A DNA stretch of 64,000 nucleotides from Alphaproteobacteria bacterium (lineage in GTDB: Bacteria; Pseudomonadota; Alphaproteobacteria; Micropepsales; Micropepsaceae). Within the stretch, counting starts at the first letter, position 1; each line of letters begins with the position of its first letter. Made by a program: the position numbers and the translations under genes. Below are positions 30,663-38,415 of this stretch, one piece after another. Below the pieces are notes generated by a model, which searched no databases, was not told where the DNA came from, and was given only the letters and a program-made list of their open reading frames with translations. The stretch covers positions 58,463 through 122,462 of the forward strand of contig JAJPIX010000011.1 of assembly GCA_021324545.1 (NCBI GenBank), read 5' to 3'.

Positions 30663-31283
30663 ATGGCTGCATTTCTGTCCAATCTTCGCGCTGTTGTGAT
30701 TGCGGGCTTCGTGCTCGCGTTGATCGTGCTTTGCATTCACTGGGGCCAGGTCGGCGTCACGATCAGGGAACAGACGTTCTGGATGTTCATCGTGCGCTGG
30801 CTGCACATCATCTCCGGAGTGATGTGGATCGGCCTGCTCTGGTATTTCAATTTCGTCTCGACGCCGACCACACCGCAGATCCCGCAGGAGCTGCGCCCGG
30901 CGCTTGGCAAATACATCACGCCCGCCGCGCTGTGGTGGTTCCGTTGGGGCGCGATGAGCACGATCTTCTTCGGCATCATTCTGGCCGCCCTGAACGGCTA
31001 TCTGGCGCAGGCCTATACGCTGGATGCCATCGAAGGCTTCGGCAATCCGGCCGTGCTCATGATCGGCATCGGCATGTGGCTGGGCACGATCATGTGGTTC
31101 AATGTGTGGTTCATCATCTGGCCCGGGCAGCAGAAGGCGCTGAGCATTGGCGGCAAATACACCGACCTTTCGGCCGATCAGAAAGCGGCGGCGGGCAAGA
31201 CCGCAGGCCAGTTCAGCCGCATCAACACGCTGCTTTCGATACCCATGCTGTTCTGCATGGCGGCGGCGTCCCATCTGCCTTGA
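30663..31283 (+). CDS. Short PuuD-like (urate oxidase N-terminal domain) membrane protein
   Basis: This is a 206-residue inner-membrane protein with about five helices that resembles the membrane part of PuuD, the cytochrome-c-linked urate hydroxylase. The matching segment is WLHIISGVMWIGLLWYFNFV (about 41-60), followed by WWFRWGAMSTIFFG and a second WLGTIMWFNVWFIIWPGQQ. The C-terminal cytochrome c domain of PuuD is absent, and there is no CxxCH. Whether it acts on urate is unknown; many short homologues exist without purine genes nearby. It sits where secF is expected and is followed by a terminator. Confidence 0.7.
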   Translation: MAAFLSNLRAVVIAGFVLALIVLCIHWGQVGVTIREQTFWMFIVRWLHIISGVMWIGLLWYFNFVSTPTTPQIPQELRPALGKYITPAALWWFRWGAMSTIFFGIILAALNGYLAQAYTLDAIEGFGNPAVLMIGIGMWLGTIMWFNVWFIIWPGQQKALSIGGKYTDLSADQKAAAGKTAGQFSRINTLLSIPMLFCMAAASHLP

Positions 31284-31310
31284 CGGGTTGATCGTTGCGA
31301 TCGCGACCAG

Positions 31311-31347
31311 GAGCCGCCCGGGCCTTTCGGGCGGCTCTTTCGTTTTG
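31311..31347 (+). terminator. Intrinsic terminator after the PuuD-like gene
   Basis: A perfect 10-bp GC-rich stem, GAGCCGCCCG (31311-31320) and CGGGCGGCTC (31328-31337), encloses a 7-nt loop and is followed by TTTCGTTTTG. It lies 28 nt past the stop codon and just before the next start at 31353, so that gene probably relies on read-through or on a promoter within the preceding gene. Confidence 0.8.
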
Positions 31348-31352
31348 AGACA

Positions 31353-32189
31353 ATGAGCGTCGAAGAAGCGTTTGCATCCTGCGAGTCGGCCGTGCGCCGC
31401 CACGACCCCGACCGCTATTATGCCGCGCTGTTCGTCCCGGCGGACCGGCGGCCGCTTCTGTTTGCGCTTTATGCCTTCAACTACGAGATCGCGCGCGTGG
31501 CCGAACATGCGCGCGAACCGATGCTGGGCGAAATCCGCCTGCAATGGTGGCGCGAAGCGGTGGAAAGCGCGCGCGCGCAGGCGCCCATCGCGCATGATGT
31601 GGCCCGCGCGATGGCCGCGCTGTTCGCACAGGCCCGTCTGCCGCAAGGCGAATTCGAGGCCATGCTGGAGGCGCGAAGCCTGACCGGAGCCGAGCCCTTC
31701 GCCGACATGGCGGCCCTTGAGGATTACGCCGACAAGACCTCCGCTGCGGTGATGAGGTTGGCCCTGCGCATCATGGGCGCGGGCGACGCCCATGATGCGC
31801 TGGCGCGCGAGGCCGGGATCGCCTACGCGCTGACGGGCCTTCTGCGCGCCCTGCCCTTTCATGCCGCGCAGCACCGGCTTTATCTGCCGGCCGATCTTCT
31901 GGCGCGCGAGCATCTTTCCCGTGAGGAGATTTTTGCCGGCCACGCCTCGCCCAAGCTGGCATCGGTGCGGCGCGGCATTGCCGAGCGCGCGGCTGCGCGG
32001 CTTGCCTCCGCACGCAGGCGCCCGAGGCCCGGAAAATTCATCGCGGCGGTTCTGCCGGCGGCGCTTGTGCCGCTTTACCTCAAGCGCATGACCAAGCCCG
32101 GTTTCAACCCGTTCCGCGACACCGCCGATGTGCCGCTTCCCCGCCGCCAGTGGCGGCTGCTCCATTCGGCGCTGCGGGGAACAATCTAG
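31353..32189 (+). CDS. Squalene/phytoene synthase family protein (NDUFAF6-like)
   Basis: This 278-residue protein has the all-helical trans-prenyltransferase fold. The segments ARVAEHAREPMLGEIRLQWWR (about 50-69) and YALTGLLRALPFHAA fit the NDUFAF6 branch, whose mitochondrial member assists complex I assembly. The paired DxxxD motifs required for prenyl synthesis are not convincingly present, so it is probably not a carotenoid or hopanoid enzyme. In other alphaproteobacteria this gene often lies after secD-secF, and here it keeps its place although secF is missing. Confidence 0.8.
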   Translation: MSVEEAFASCESAVRRHDPDRYYAALFVPADRRPLLFALYAFNYEIARVAEHAREPMLGEIRLQWWREAVESARAQAPIAHDVARAMAALFAQARLPQGEFEAMLEARSLTGAEPFADMAALEDYADKTSAAVMRLALRIMGAGDAHDALAREAGIAYALTGLLRALPFHAAQHRLYLPADLLAREHLSREEIFAGHASPKLASVRRGIAERAAARLASARRRPRPGKFIAAVLPAALVPLYLKRMTKPGFNPFRDTADVPLPRRQWRLLHSALRGTI

Positions 32190-32299
32190 GTCAGCGCACT
32201 CCATCTGTAACGTCATTCGCCGCGAACGCGCGGACCCAGCTGGATTCTGCCCAATCTTTCAGACTTCAACCGCCACATTCGCGGGCGATGACAATCCAA

Positions 32300-33643
32300 T
32301 TACTCCGCCGCAAGGCGCGCGGTCCCCAGCCAATGATCCAGATCGCGCAATGCGCGATGCGCCATGGCTTTCTTTCGGTCGCGGCCTTTGGCTTTTTCCT
32401 GCGGCGCGAGATCGGGAAACAATCCGAAATTCACGTTCATGGGCTGAAAGGTCTTCGCATCTGCGCCGCCGGTGATGTGATTGAGCAGCGCGCCGAAGGC
32501 GGTTGTGGGCGGCGGCGGCACGACGGTTTGGCCCCGCAGCTCGGCGGCGGCGAAACGGCCGGCAAGCAGGCCGATGGCCGCGCTTTCCACATAGCCTTCG
32601 ACGCCCGTGATCTGGCCCGCAAAACGCAGCGCAGGCCGCGCCTTCAGACGCAACGCCGGGTCCAGAAGCTTCGGCGAATTGATGAAGGTGTTGCGGTGCA
32701 GGCCGCCCAGCCGCGCGAAGCTTGCGTTCTCCAGTCCGGGGATCATCCGGAAGATCTGCGTCTGCTCGCCATGTTTCAGCTTGGTCTGAAAGCCGACCAT
32801 GTTCCACAGGGTGCCAAGCGCATTGTCCTGACGAAGCTGCACGACGGCATGCGGCCTTTTTCCCGAGCGCGGATCGCAAAGCCCGACCGGCTTCATCGGG
32901 CCGAAGCGCAAGGTATCGATTCCGCGCGCGGCCATCACCTCAATGGGCAGACAGCCCTCGAAATAGGGCGTCGAGGTTTCCCATTGCTTGAATTCTGTTT
33001 TCTCGCCGGAAAGCAGCGCATCCACGAAGGCGCGATACTGCGGTTCATCGAGCGGGCAATTGATGTAATCGGCGCCATCGCCCTTGTCGTAGCGCGACTG
33101 GAGCCAGCAGACATCCATGTCGATGGATTCGCGATAGACAATCGGCGCAATCGCGTCGAAGAACGAAAGCGATTCTTCGCCCGTGAGCGCGCGGATCGCT
33201 TCGGCAAGCGCCGGCGATGTGAGCGGCCCCGTGGCGAGGATGACGGGGCGCCAGTCCTCCGGCGGAAGCCCGGCGATCTCTTCGCGGCGCAGGTCAATCA
33301 GGGGATGACTTGCGATTGCGCGCGTAATGTCGCCGGAAAAGCCGTGCCGGTCCACCGCCAGCGCGCCCCCGGCGGGCAGCCGGTGCGCATCGGCCGCGCG
33401 CATGACCAGCGACCCGGCCCGGCGCATTTCTTCGTGCAGCAGACCGACGGCGTTGTTTTCCCAGTCGTCGGAACGGAGCGAGTTGGAGCAAACAAGCTCC
33501 GCCAGGCCATCGGTTTGATGCGCATCCGTCTTGCGCACCGGGCGCATTTCATGCAGCACGACGCGGCAGCCGGCGGAAGCGGCGGCCCAAGCCGCTTCCG
33601 ATCCGGCAAGTCCGCCGCCTATGACATGAACTGCGTGTTCCAT
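32300..33643 (-). CDS. trmFO: Methylenetetrahydrofolate--tRNA-(uracil-54-C5)-methyltransferase TrmFO
   Basis: TrmFO makes ribothymidine at position 54 of tRNAs with methylenetetrahydrofolate and FADH2. The product is 447 residues from the ATG at 33643, giving the FAD-binding start [15 protein letters not shown]. Other hallmarks are [20 protein letters not shown] near 33-52 with a Cys, CSNSLRSDD, and the C-terminal [14 protein letters not shown]. An upstream in-frame ATG at 33673 would overlap the peptidase gene and is not favoured. It follows the M61 gene by 4 nt. Confidence 0.94.
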   Translation of the reverse strand: MEHAVHVIGGGLAGSEAAWAAASAGCRVVLHEMRPVRKTDAHQTDGLAELVCSNSLRSDDWENNAVGLLHEEMRRAGSLVMRAADAHRLPAGGALAVDRHGFSGDITRAIASHPLIDLRREEIAGLPPEDWRPVILATGPLTSPALAEAIRALTGEESLSFFDAIAPIVYRESIDMDVCWLQSRYDKGDGADYINCPLDEPQYRAFVDALLSGEKTEFKQWETSTPYFEGCLPIEVMAARGIDTLRFGPMKPVGLCDPRSGKRPHAVVQLRQDNALGTLWNMVGFQTKLKHGEQTQIFRMIPGLENASFARLGGLHRNTFINSPKLLDPALRLKARPALRFAGQITGVEGYVESAAIGLLAGRFAAAELRGQTVVPPPPTTAFGALLNHITGGADAKTFQPMNVNFGLFPDLAPQEKAKGRDRKKAMAHRALRDLDHWLGTARLAAE

Positions 33644-33647
33644 CGGC

Positions 33648-35579
33648 TCACTTTCGCGCGGCCAGAATGGCATCGAGGCTGCGCGGCCCCGTGCCGGCCG
33701 GCTGGAGATGGGGATAGCGCAGGCCGTCGTAATAGGGAATGGTCAGCGTGCGGAATTTCTTGTTGTCCTCCACCAGAAGCTGGATGGGCTTTCTGGTTTT
33801 CTGCGCCCATTTGATGGCGTCTTTCAGCGTGTCGGCATCGTATTCGTCGCCGTTCACGGCCAGAAGCTTCATGCCGACATTGGCGCCGGCCTTGAACGCC
33901 GGGCTGTCCCAGAGCACCTCGCCGAGCATTCCGTCCTTTTCCACCGTGAAGCCGAGGGAGAAGGCGAAATCGGTGAACTTGCGCACCCTTTCCGAGCTCT
34001 TCTCGAAATCGGATTCGGTGGCGGTATAGACGAGGCGATAGCCGCCGCGCGAAATGCCGTCGAGCGGCGCGCCTTTGGCATGTTCGTCGAGCCGTTGGCG
34101 CAGGAATTTCGCCCAGTCGTAAGGCTGCACCGCGTTCAGCGCCTTCACCACGTCGTCGAAGGTGTAGGTGACGGTGACATAGCTTCCGTTGTTGATCCCG
34201 AAGAACGCTTTGGCGAAATCATCCAGCGATTTCCGGCCGCCCGAGAGCTGGCGGATCAGCGTGTCGGCATCGAGCCACACGAGCTGGCCTTCGGAATAAT
34301 AATCCTCGCTGCGCTGCCAGCTGCGCCAGGGGATCGGCCGGCGCTCCGCCCCAATGGGATCGTTGGTCGTGTCCTGCAACGATTTCCAGGCGCGGCCGGC
34401 GCGATGATCGTATGTCGCGGCGACGATGGCCAGATCGTCCAGCGCCTGCTGATGCGTCCAGAGGCCGGAACGCGCGGCCAGCACCTGGCCCCAGTACTGC
34501 GTTTGCCCCTCATAGACCCAGAGCAGGGAATCGCGCATCGGCACGTTGAAATTCGGCGTCCACAGATCGGCGGGGCGGCGGAACTTGCCGTTCCAGGAGT
34601 GGGTGTATTCGTGGCTCAAGAGATCGCGCGACGCTTCGCCCATATCCCAATCCATGAAGTATTTCGGGATCGTGCCGTCTTCGCTGGACTGATGATGCTC
34701 AAGCCCGTTGCCGCCCATCTTGTCGCTGAGCGAGAAGAGGAATTCGTAATGCGCGTAATGGTGCGAGCCAAACAGCTTGTACGCCTGCTGCACCAGCGCG
34801 CGATGCGCGGCAAGCTGCTGCGGCGTGATCGCAAGTTCGTCCGGCCGGTCGGCAATGACATCCAGATGGACGGGCGCCGGGCCGTTCGGATCGAGATCCA
34901 GCTGCTCGAAATAGCGCCCCGCGATCATGGGGGAATCGATCAGCGTGTTGTAGGTCACATTCCTGAATGTCGTCGTCGTGCCGCTGGTGGAGGCGGGTTC
35001 GAGCGCGCTCGCATAATGGAAGCCCGGCGGAAATTTCACCGACGGCGAAACCGTGATGTCGCGCGCGAAATAGCCGGCGGGATAGAGCGTGTTCGCCGTC
35101 CATTGCAGGCTCAGCATGTCGGGCGTCATGACGATGCGGCCCTGCCTGCCATCCGTGGCCGACAGGAACTGAAAATCCACGTCAATCACCTTCGCGCCGG
35201 CGGGCACGTTTACATGGAAGGCGTAAACCTGGACGGGATCGCGAACCCATTCGAGCCGCTGGTTGCCGGCGTGAATGACGAGGCCCGCAACCATGTCGAT
35301 CTGTCCCACCGGCGAATGGGCGCCGGGCAGCCATTGCGGATAAAGCAGCGTGAGCGGGCCGGGCCCACCCACCGGAATCGTTTCGTGGATGCGAAAGATG
35401 TGATGCGTGAGATCGGTGGCATCCACAGCGATCTTCACCACTCCCGGATAGGGTGTGTCCTTCGGGGCGGGGATGGGTGGCTGCGCGGGCAAGGGCTGCG
35501 GGCCGGGGGTTGCCGCGGACAGGCCCGGGACAACGGCCGCGCCCAAAAGCAGCGCAGCCGCAATCGCAGAAATTTTCAT
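33648..35579 (-). CDS. Secreted M61-family (glycyl aminopeptidase-like) peptidase with PDZ domain
   Basis: This is a 643-residue exported protease. A signal peptide ([20 protein letters not shown], cleavage near SAA) is followed by a beta-rich N-terminal domain. The zinc site is [10 protein letters not shown] at about residues 322-331 (HExxH), with the third ligand Glu in [12 protein letters not shown] near 356. A PDZ-like domain near 535-615 contains [20 protein letters not shown]. Substrates of bacterial M61 enzymes are poorly defined; a role in periplasmic peptide turnover is likely. It is divergent from the ArsR operon and seems to form a pair with trmFO. Confidence 0.9.
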   Translation of the reverse strand: MKISAIAAALLLGAAVVPGLSAATPGPQPLPAQPPIPAPKDTPYPGVVKIAVDATDLTHHIFRIHETIPVGGPGPLTLLYPQWLPGAHSPVGQIDMVAGLVIHAGNQRLEWVRDPVQVYAFHVNVPAGAKVIDVDFQFLSATDGRQGRIVMTPDMLSLQWTANTLYPAGYFARDITVSPSVKFPPGFHYASALEPASTSGTTTTFRNVTYNTLIDSPMIAGRYFEQLDLDPNGPAPVHLDVIADRPDELAITPQQLAAHRALVQQAYKLFGSHHYAHYEFLFSLSDKMGGNGLEHHQSSEDGTIPKYFMDWDMGEASRDLLSHEYTHSWNGKFRRPADLWTPNFNVPMRDSLLWVYEGQTQYWGQVLAARSGLWTHQQALDDLAIVAATYDHRAGRAWKSLQDTTNDPIGAERRPIPWRSWQRSEDYYSEGQLVWLDADTLIRQLSGGRKSLDDFAKAFFGINNGSYVTVTYTFDDVVKALNAVQPYDWAKFLRQRLDEHAKGAPLDGISRGGYRLVYTATESDFEKSSERVRKFTDFAFSLGFTVEKDGMLGEVLWDSPAFKAGANVGMKLLAVNGDEYDADTLKDAIKWAQKTRKPIQLLVEDNKKFRTLTIPYYDGLRYPHLQPAGTGPRSLDAILAARK

Positions 35580-35731
35580 GCTGTGTCTCCCTGATCAGAT
35601 GGTGCGGCACCCCGGGCGCGAGAACACCTGCCGGCTTTGCGCGAGTCAAACCACGCTTGCGTGGGTGCGGCGGTGCAACGCGGGCGATTTTTCCAGGGAA
35701 TCCCTGGGCAATTGTTTTCAGGAATCCGGTA

Positions 35732-35794
35732 CCCCCTCCCCCCTTCTCTCTCCCCCCCTTTCGTCCTTCGGGGCGGGGCAATTTCGGGGCAGGG
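35732..35794. repeat. Pyrimidine tract and adjacent G-quadruplex-forming sequence
   Basis: Positions 35732-35762 are 31 consecutive pyrimidines with C-runs of 5, 6 and 7, so the minus strand is an uninterrupted purine tract with G-runs. Eight bases later the plus strand has four G-runs (GGGG at 35770, 35775 and 35786, GGG at 35792) with loops of 1, 7 and 2, enough for an intramolecular quadruplex. Both strands therefore carry G-rich elements side by side. Confidence 0.6.
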
Positions 35795-35894
35795 ATTTGC
35801 GGTTGATGACCCTCCAAGCGCTTCGGAACAAACCATAAACGACCGGTTTAGGAATGTCAAGCAAAATTTGTGATTTCGTTCTAGCCCTAGTCAT

Positions 35895-35910
35895 TCAACC
35901 ATCCGGTTGA
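35895..35910. promoter_or_regulatory. Operator-like palindrome 1 upstream of arsR
   Basis: The perfect inverted repeat TCAACC-ATCC-GGTTGA (6-4-6) has the same arms as palindrome 2, with the centres exactly 40 bp apart. Its right arm provides the TTGACT of a possible -35 element (35907-35912), which has a 17-nt spacer to CATATT (35930-35935). It is a good candidate binding site for the ArsR protein encoded just downstream. Confidence 0.75.
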
Positions 35911-35934
35911 CTATTCTGCCGCCAGCGTCCATAT

Positions 35935-35950
35935 TCAACCACATGGTTGA
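35935..35950. promoter_or_regulatory. Operator-like palindrome 2 overlapping the arsR start codon
   Basis: The perfect inverted repeat TCAACC-ACAT-GGTTGA has arms identical to palindrome 1. It covers the ATG of the ArsR gene (35943-35945) and the predicted transcription start, so binding here would block initiation. No Shine-Dalgarno sequence precedes the ATG, and the predicted transcription start nearly coincides with it, suggesting a leaderless mRNA. Confidence 0.75.
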
Positions 35951-36323
35951 ACAACAGGCCGCCCGGCTCGACCGCGTCTTTCATGCGCTATCCGATTCCA
36001 CGCGGCGCGCGATGCTGGCTTCGCTTGTCTTGCGCGAGCACAACATCGGCGAGCTGGCCGAACCGTTCGACATGTCGTTCGCCGCCGCGTCCAAGCATGT
36101 GAAGGTGCTGGAGCGGGCGGGCCTTGTGCGCCGCCACGTGCGGGGACGCACGCACATCTGCCGGATCGAACCTGCGATGCTGAAGACTGTGGATGAATGG
36201 TTGCAGGAATACCGCAAGCTTTGGGAAGCGCGTTTCGACCGGCTGGACGAATATCTGCGCAAGCTTCAAGGGAAGGAGAAAAACGATGGCCGAAGGAAAA
36301 AGTGGACCGGCCCGCGCCGTTGA
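35943..36323 (+). CDS. ArsR-family transcriptional regulator
   Basis: This is a 126-residue winged-helix repressor. HALSDSTRRAMLASLVLREH and the recognition-helix region MSFAAASKHVKVLERAGLV (about 41-59), followed by the wing RRHVRGRTHICRIEP, are typical of the SdpR-like ArsR subgroup. That subgroup is nearly always encoded with SRPBCC/AHSA1 proteins. It lacks the metal-binding ELCVCDL motif, so metals are not the expected signal. It ends 38 nt before the start of the first SRPBCC frame as used here (overlapping neither), and the palindromes upstream imply autoregulation. Confidence 0.9.
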   Translation: MVEQQAARLDRVFHALSDSTRRAMLASLVLREHNIGELAEPFDMSFAAASKHVKVLERAGLVRRHVRGRTHICRIEPAMLKTVDEWLQEYRKLWEARFDRLDEYLRKLQGKEKNDGRRKKWTGPRR

Positions 36324-36768
36324 GCACGGCCATTTCACCATCGAGCGTGTCTTCGACGCGCCGGTCCCGCTGGTGTTCCGGGCATGGGCCGACAAGGCCG
36401 CCAAGGCGCGCTGGTTTGCCGGCCCGGACGGCTGGAAAGAGGAAATCCGCGAGCAGGATTTCCGCGTGGGCGGCCACGACCGGCTGAAAGGTGTCCATCC
36501 GAACGGCATGACATCGGATTTTCGCGCCGAATATCGCGACATCGTGCCGGACGAACGGATCATCTATGTCTATGACATGCACGTGAATGGACGGAAGATT
36601 TCCGTATCGCTGGCGACGGTGACATTCCGGCCCGCGCCGGGCGGCACGCGCATGACCGTGACCGAACAGGGCTGCTACCTCGACGGATATGACGACGCCG
36701 GCAGCCGCGAGCGCGGCACGAACCTGCTGATGGACCGGCTTGGCGCAAGCCTGAGGGCTGGATCATGA
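36286..36768 (+). CDS. SRPBCC (AHSA1-like) domain protein
   Basis: This is a 160-residue protein with the helix-grip fold that forms a hydrophobic ligand cavity. Matching segments are TIERVFDAPVPLVFRAWAD (about 18-36), WFAGPDGWK, and ITV-type strands such as SLATVTFRPAPGGTRMTVTE. The ATG at 36286 follows GGAAGGAG and lies within the end of the ArsR gene (38-nt overlap, 36286-36323). The ligand is unknown. Its end overlaps the second SRPBCC gene by 4 nt, so the three are translationally coupled. Confidence 0.87.
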   Translation: MAEGKSGPARAVEHGHFTIERVFDAPVPLVFRAWADKAAKARWFAGPDGWKEEIREQDFRVGGHDRLKGVHPNGMTSDFRAEYRDIVPDERIIYVYDMHVNGRKISVSLATVTFRPAPGGTRMTVTEQGCYLDGYDDAGSRERGTNLLMDRLGASLRAGS

Positions 36769-37250
36769 ACACCAACCCGATCCGTACCATGACATTGACG
36801 CGCATCTTCGATGCGCCGCGCGCCCTTGTGTTCAGGGCGTGGACCGATCCCGGGATGGTGCAGCAATGGTGGGGCCCGCGCGGCTTCGACAATCCCGTCT
36901 GCGAATGGCCGGCCAGGCCGGGCGCGAAGATCCATGTCACGATGCGCGCCTCCGACGAGATCGCAAAAGTCATCGGCATGAAGGATCATCCGATGGGCGG
37001 CGAATTCGTGGAGATCGTGCCCGGGCGCAAGCTTGTGTTCGTGACCACCGCCTTCGAGGACGAGCACGGCAACGCCAAGTTGCGCAATCTCAATACCGTC
37101 ACGTTCGAAGACCATGATGGCAAGACGAAAGTGACGCTGTTCGTGGAAGTGCAACACGCCGCGCCGGAAATGGCGCCGGCGCTGGGCGGCATGAATCAGG
37201 GCTGGAGCGAAAGCCTGGACAAGCTCGCGGAACTTCTGGCGAAAGCGTGA
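36765..37250 (+). CDS. Second SRPBCC (AHSA1-like) domain protein
   Basis: This 161-residue paralogue of the preceding protein begins TMTLTRIFDAPRALVFRAWTD and contains the family motif MVQQWWGPRGFDNPVCE (about 31-47) and GGEFVEIVPGRKLVFVT. Its start overlaps the previous stop (ATGA). Two different helix-grip proteins expressed together under one ArsR regulator suggest a response to a small hydrophobic molecule, but the ligand cannot be inferred. Confidence 0.87.
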   Translation: MNTNPIRTMTLTRIFDAPRALVFRAWTDPGMVQQWWGPRGFDNPVCEWPARPGAKIHVTMRASDEIAKVIGMKDHPMGGEFVEIVPGRKLVFVTTAFEDEHGNAKLRNLNTVTFEDHDGKTKVTLFVEVQHAAPEMAPALGGMNQGWSESLDKLAELLAKA

Positions 37251-37322
37251 TTTCCAATCATCCGGCGGCGGAGGCAGGATGCGCGGGCGGCGTGTGACAG
37301 GGTGCGGCACAAGGAGAAGACG

Positions 37323-37751
37323 ATGCAGATCAACCCCTATCTGAATTTCAACGGCAACTGCGGCGAAGCCTTCCAGTTCTATGCGAAGGTGCTGAACGGC
37401 AAGAACCTGATGATCATGACATTCGCCGACGCGCCGGCCGGGATGCCGGTGCCGCCCGAGTCCAAAAACCAGGTGATGCATGCGCGCTTCAGCGTGGGCA
37501 ATTTCACCATCATGGGATCGGATGCGCCGGGCGGCCGCTACAACAAACCGCAAGGCTATGCCGTGAGCATCAGCGTGGACACGCCCGAAGAGGCCGACCG
37601 CATCTTCAAGGCGCTTTCGGACGGCGGCAACATCGGCATGCCGATCGCCGAGACCTTCTGGGCCAAGCGCTTCGGCATGGTGACCGACCGCTTCGGCACG
37701 CACTGGATGGTGAATTGCGAAAAGCCGATGGGCGGAGACCATCAGCATTGA
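37323..37751 (+). CDS. VOC-family protein (PhnB / glyoxalase-like)
   Basis: This 142-residue protein of the vicinal-oxygen-chelate superfamily, PhnB-like subgroup, begins INPYLNFNGNCGEAFQFYAK and contains VMHARFSVGNFTIMGSDAPG and AKRFGMVTDRFGTHWMVNCE near the end. Homologues are usually annotated as glyoxalase/bleomycin-resistance-like proteins without proven activity. AAGGAGAAG precedes the ATG at 37323. It lies 72 nt after the second SRPBCC gene in the same orientation. Confidence 0.85.
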   Translation: MQINPYLNFNGNCGEAFQFYAKVLNGKNLMIMTFADAPAGMPVPPESKNQVMHARFSVGNFTIMGSDAPGGRYNKPQGYAVSISVDTPEEADRIFKALSDGGNIGMPIAETFWAKRFGMVTDRFGTHWMVNCEKPMGGDHQH

Positions 37752-38395
37752 GAACGGCAGGTCTGCTGCTGATGCCGGCGTGCGTGCTGGCGGGGGCTTC
37801 GGCCCTTGCCGGCACAACGCTCACGCCGGCGATGGTTCCGCACGGCACGCCCGACTATCGCAAGGCCGATGCGGGCGTCTATCGCCTTGATCCCAACCAC
37901 ACCGCGGTTCTGGCGCGGGTTTCGCACATGGGATTTTCCATAAGCGTGTTCCGCTTCGGAAAATCGCAGGCGACGCTGCAGTGGAATCCGGATGACCCCG
38001 CAAAATGCCATCTGACGGCGGCGGTGGAGACGGCATCCATTGCCACGCCGGTCAAAGGATTCGCCCGGCTGCTTTCGGGCAACGGATATCTGAAGTCTGC
38101 GCGGTTTCCGGAAGCGACCTTCGTTTCGACCGCCTTTCACAAGACCGATGCGATGCATGGCACGGTGGACGGCAATTTCACGCTGAAGGGCGTGACAAGG
38201 CCTGTCACATTCCGCGTGACGCTGATCGGCGCCGGGCCCGGCTTCGCCGGCGGGCCGGTGATGGGCCATGTCATCGGCATCCACGCCGAAACCTTGATCG
38301 ATCCGCAGGATTATTCGCTGGGCCCGTTCTTCACCGCGCCGATCGAAATATCGGTGGATACGGAATTCGACAAGCCGGGTTCAAAGCGCGGCTAG
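37748..38395 (+). CDS. YceI-family periplasmic lipocalin-like protein
   Basis: This is a 215-residue exported protein of the YceI family, whose beta-barrel binds polyisoprenoid-type lipids. I place the start at the TTG at 37748, which overlaps the VOC stop (TTGA), is preceded by GGCGGAGA, and yields a clean signal peptide (RTAGLLLMPACVLAGASALAG). An earlier TTG at 37715 is less likely. Core motifs are YRLDPNHTAVLARVSHMGF near 45-63 and DGNFTLKGVTRPVTFRVTL near 130-148. It ends the ArsR cluster and converges with the amidase genes. Confidence 0.87.
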   Translation: MRTAGLLLMPACVLAGASALAGTTLTPAMVPHGTPDYRKADAGVYRLDPNHTAVLARVSHMGFSISVFRFGKSQATLQWNPDDPAKCHLTAAVETASIATPVKGFARLLSGNGYLKSARFPEATFVSTAFHKTDAMHGTVDGNFTLKGVTRPVTFRVTLIGAGPGFAGGPVMGHVIGIHAETLIDPQDYSLGPFFTAPIEISVDTEFDKPGSKRG

Positions 38396-38415
38396 TTCCA
38401 CGCCTAGTTCCACAG
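38392..38415. repeat. 12-bp tandem repeat holding two convergent stop codons
   Basis: CTAGTTCCACGC (38392-38403) is followed by CTAGTTCCACAG (38404-38415). The first copy supplies the TAG of the YceI gene on the plus strand; the second supplies the TAG of the amidase gene on the minus strand. It looks like a short duplication at the convergent junction. Confidence 0.7.

Larger units (their letters stand above)
35580..35942. other. 363-bp structured intergenic region
   Basis: No gene is supported here; the open frames are short, in the wrong strand context and match nothing recognisable. The region is dense in structure: a 6-2-6 palindrome (35651-35664), a 7-1-7 palindrome CCAGGGA-A-TCCCTGG (35693-35707), a 31-nt pyrimidine-only tract (35732-35762), a possible G-quadruplex (35770-35794), then an A/T-rich stretch and two operator-like palindromes just before the ArsR gene. 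It must contain the divergent promoters for the M61 peptidase and ArsR genes. Confidence 0.7.

Noticed and set aside
28620..32216. A 1198-codon open frame on the minus strand opposite yajC, secD and the next two genes
   Set aside because: It is the mirror of real genes in GC-rich DNA. Its product is His/Arg/Gln-rich low-complexity sequence with no recognisable domain, while the plus strand encodes clear families.
35455..35873. Short open frames on both strands in the intergenic region before arsR
   Set aside because: They overlap the palindromes and pyrimidine tract, lack ribosome-binding sites and encode low-complexity Pro/Ser/Arg sequence.
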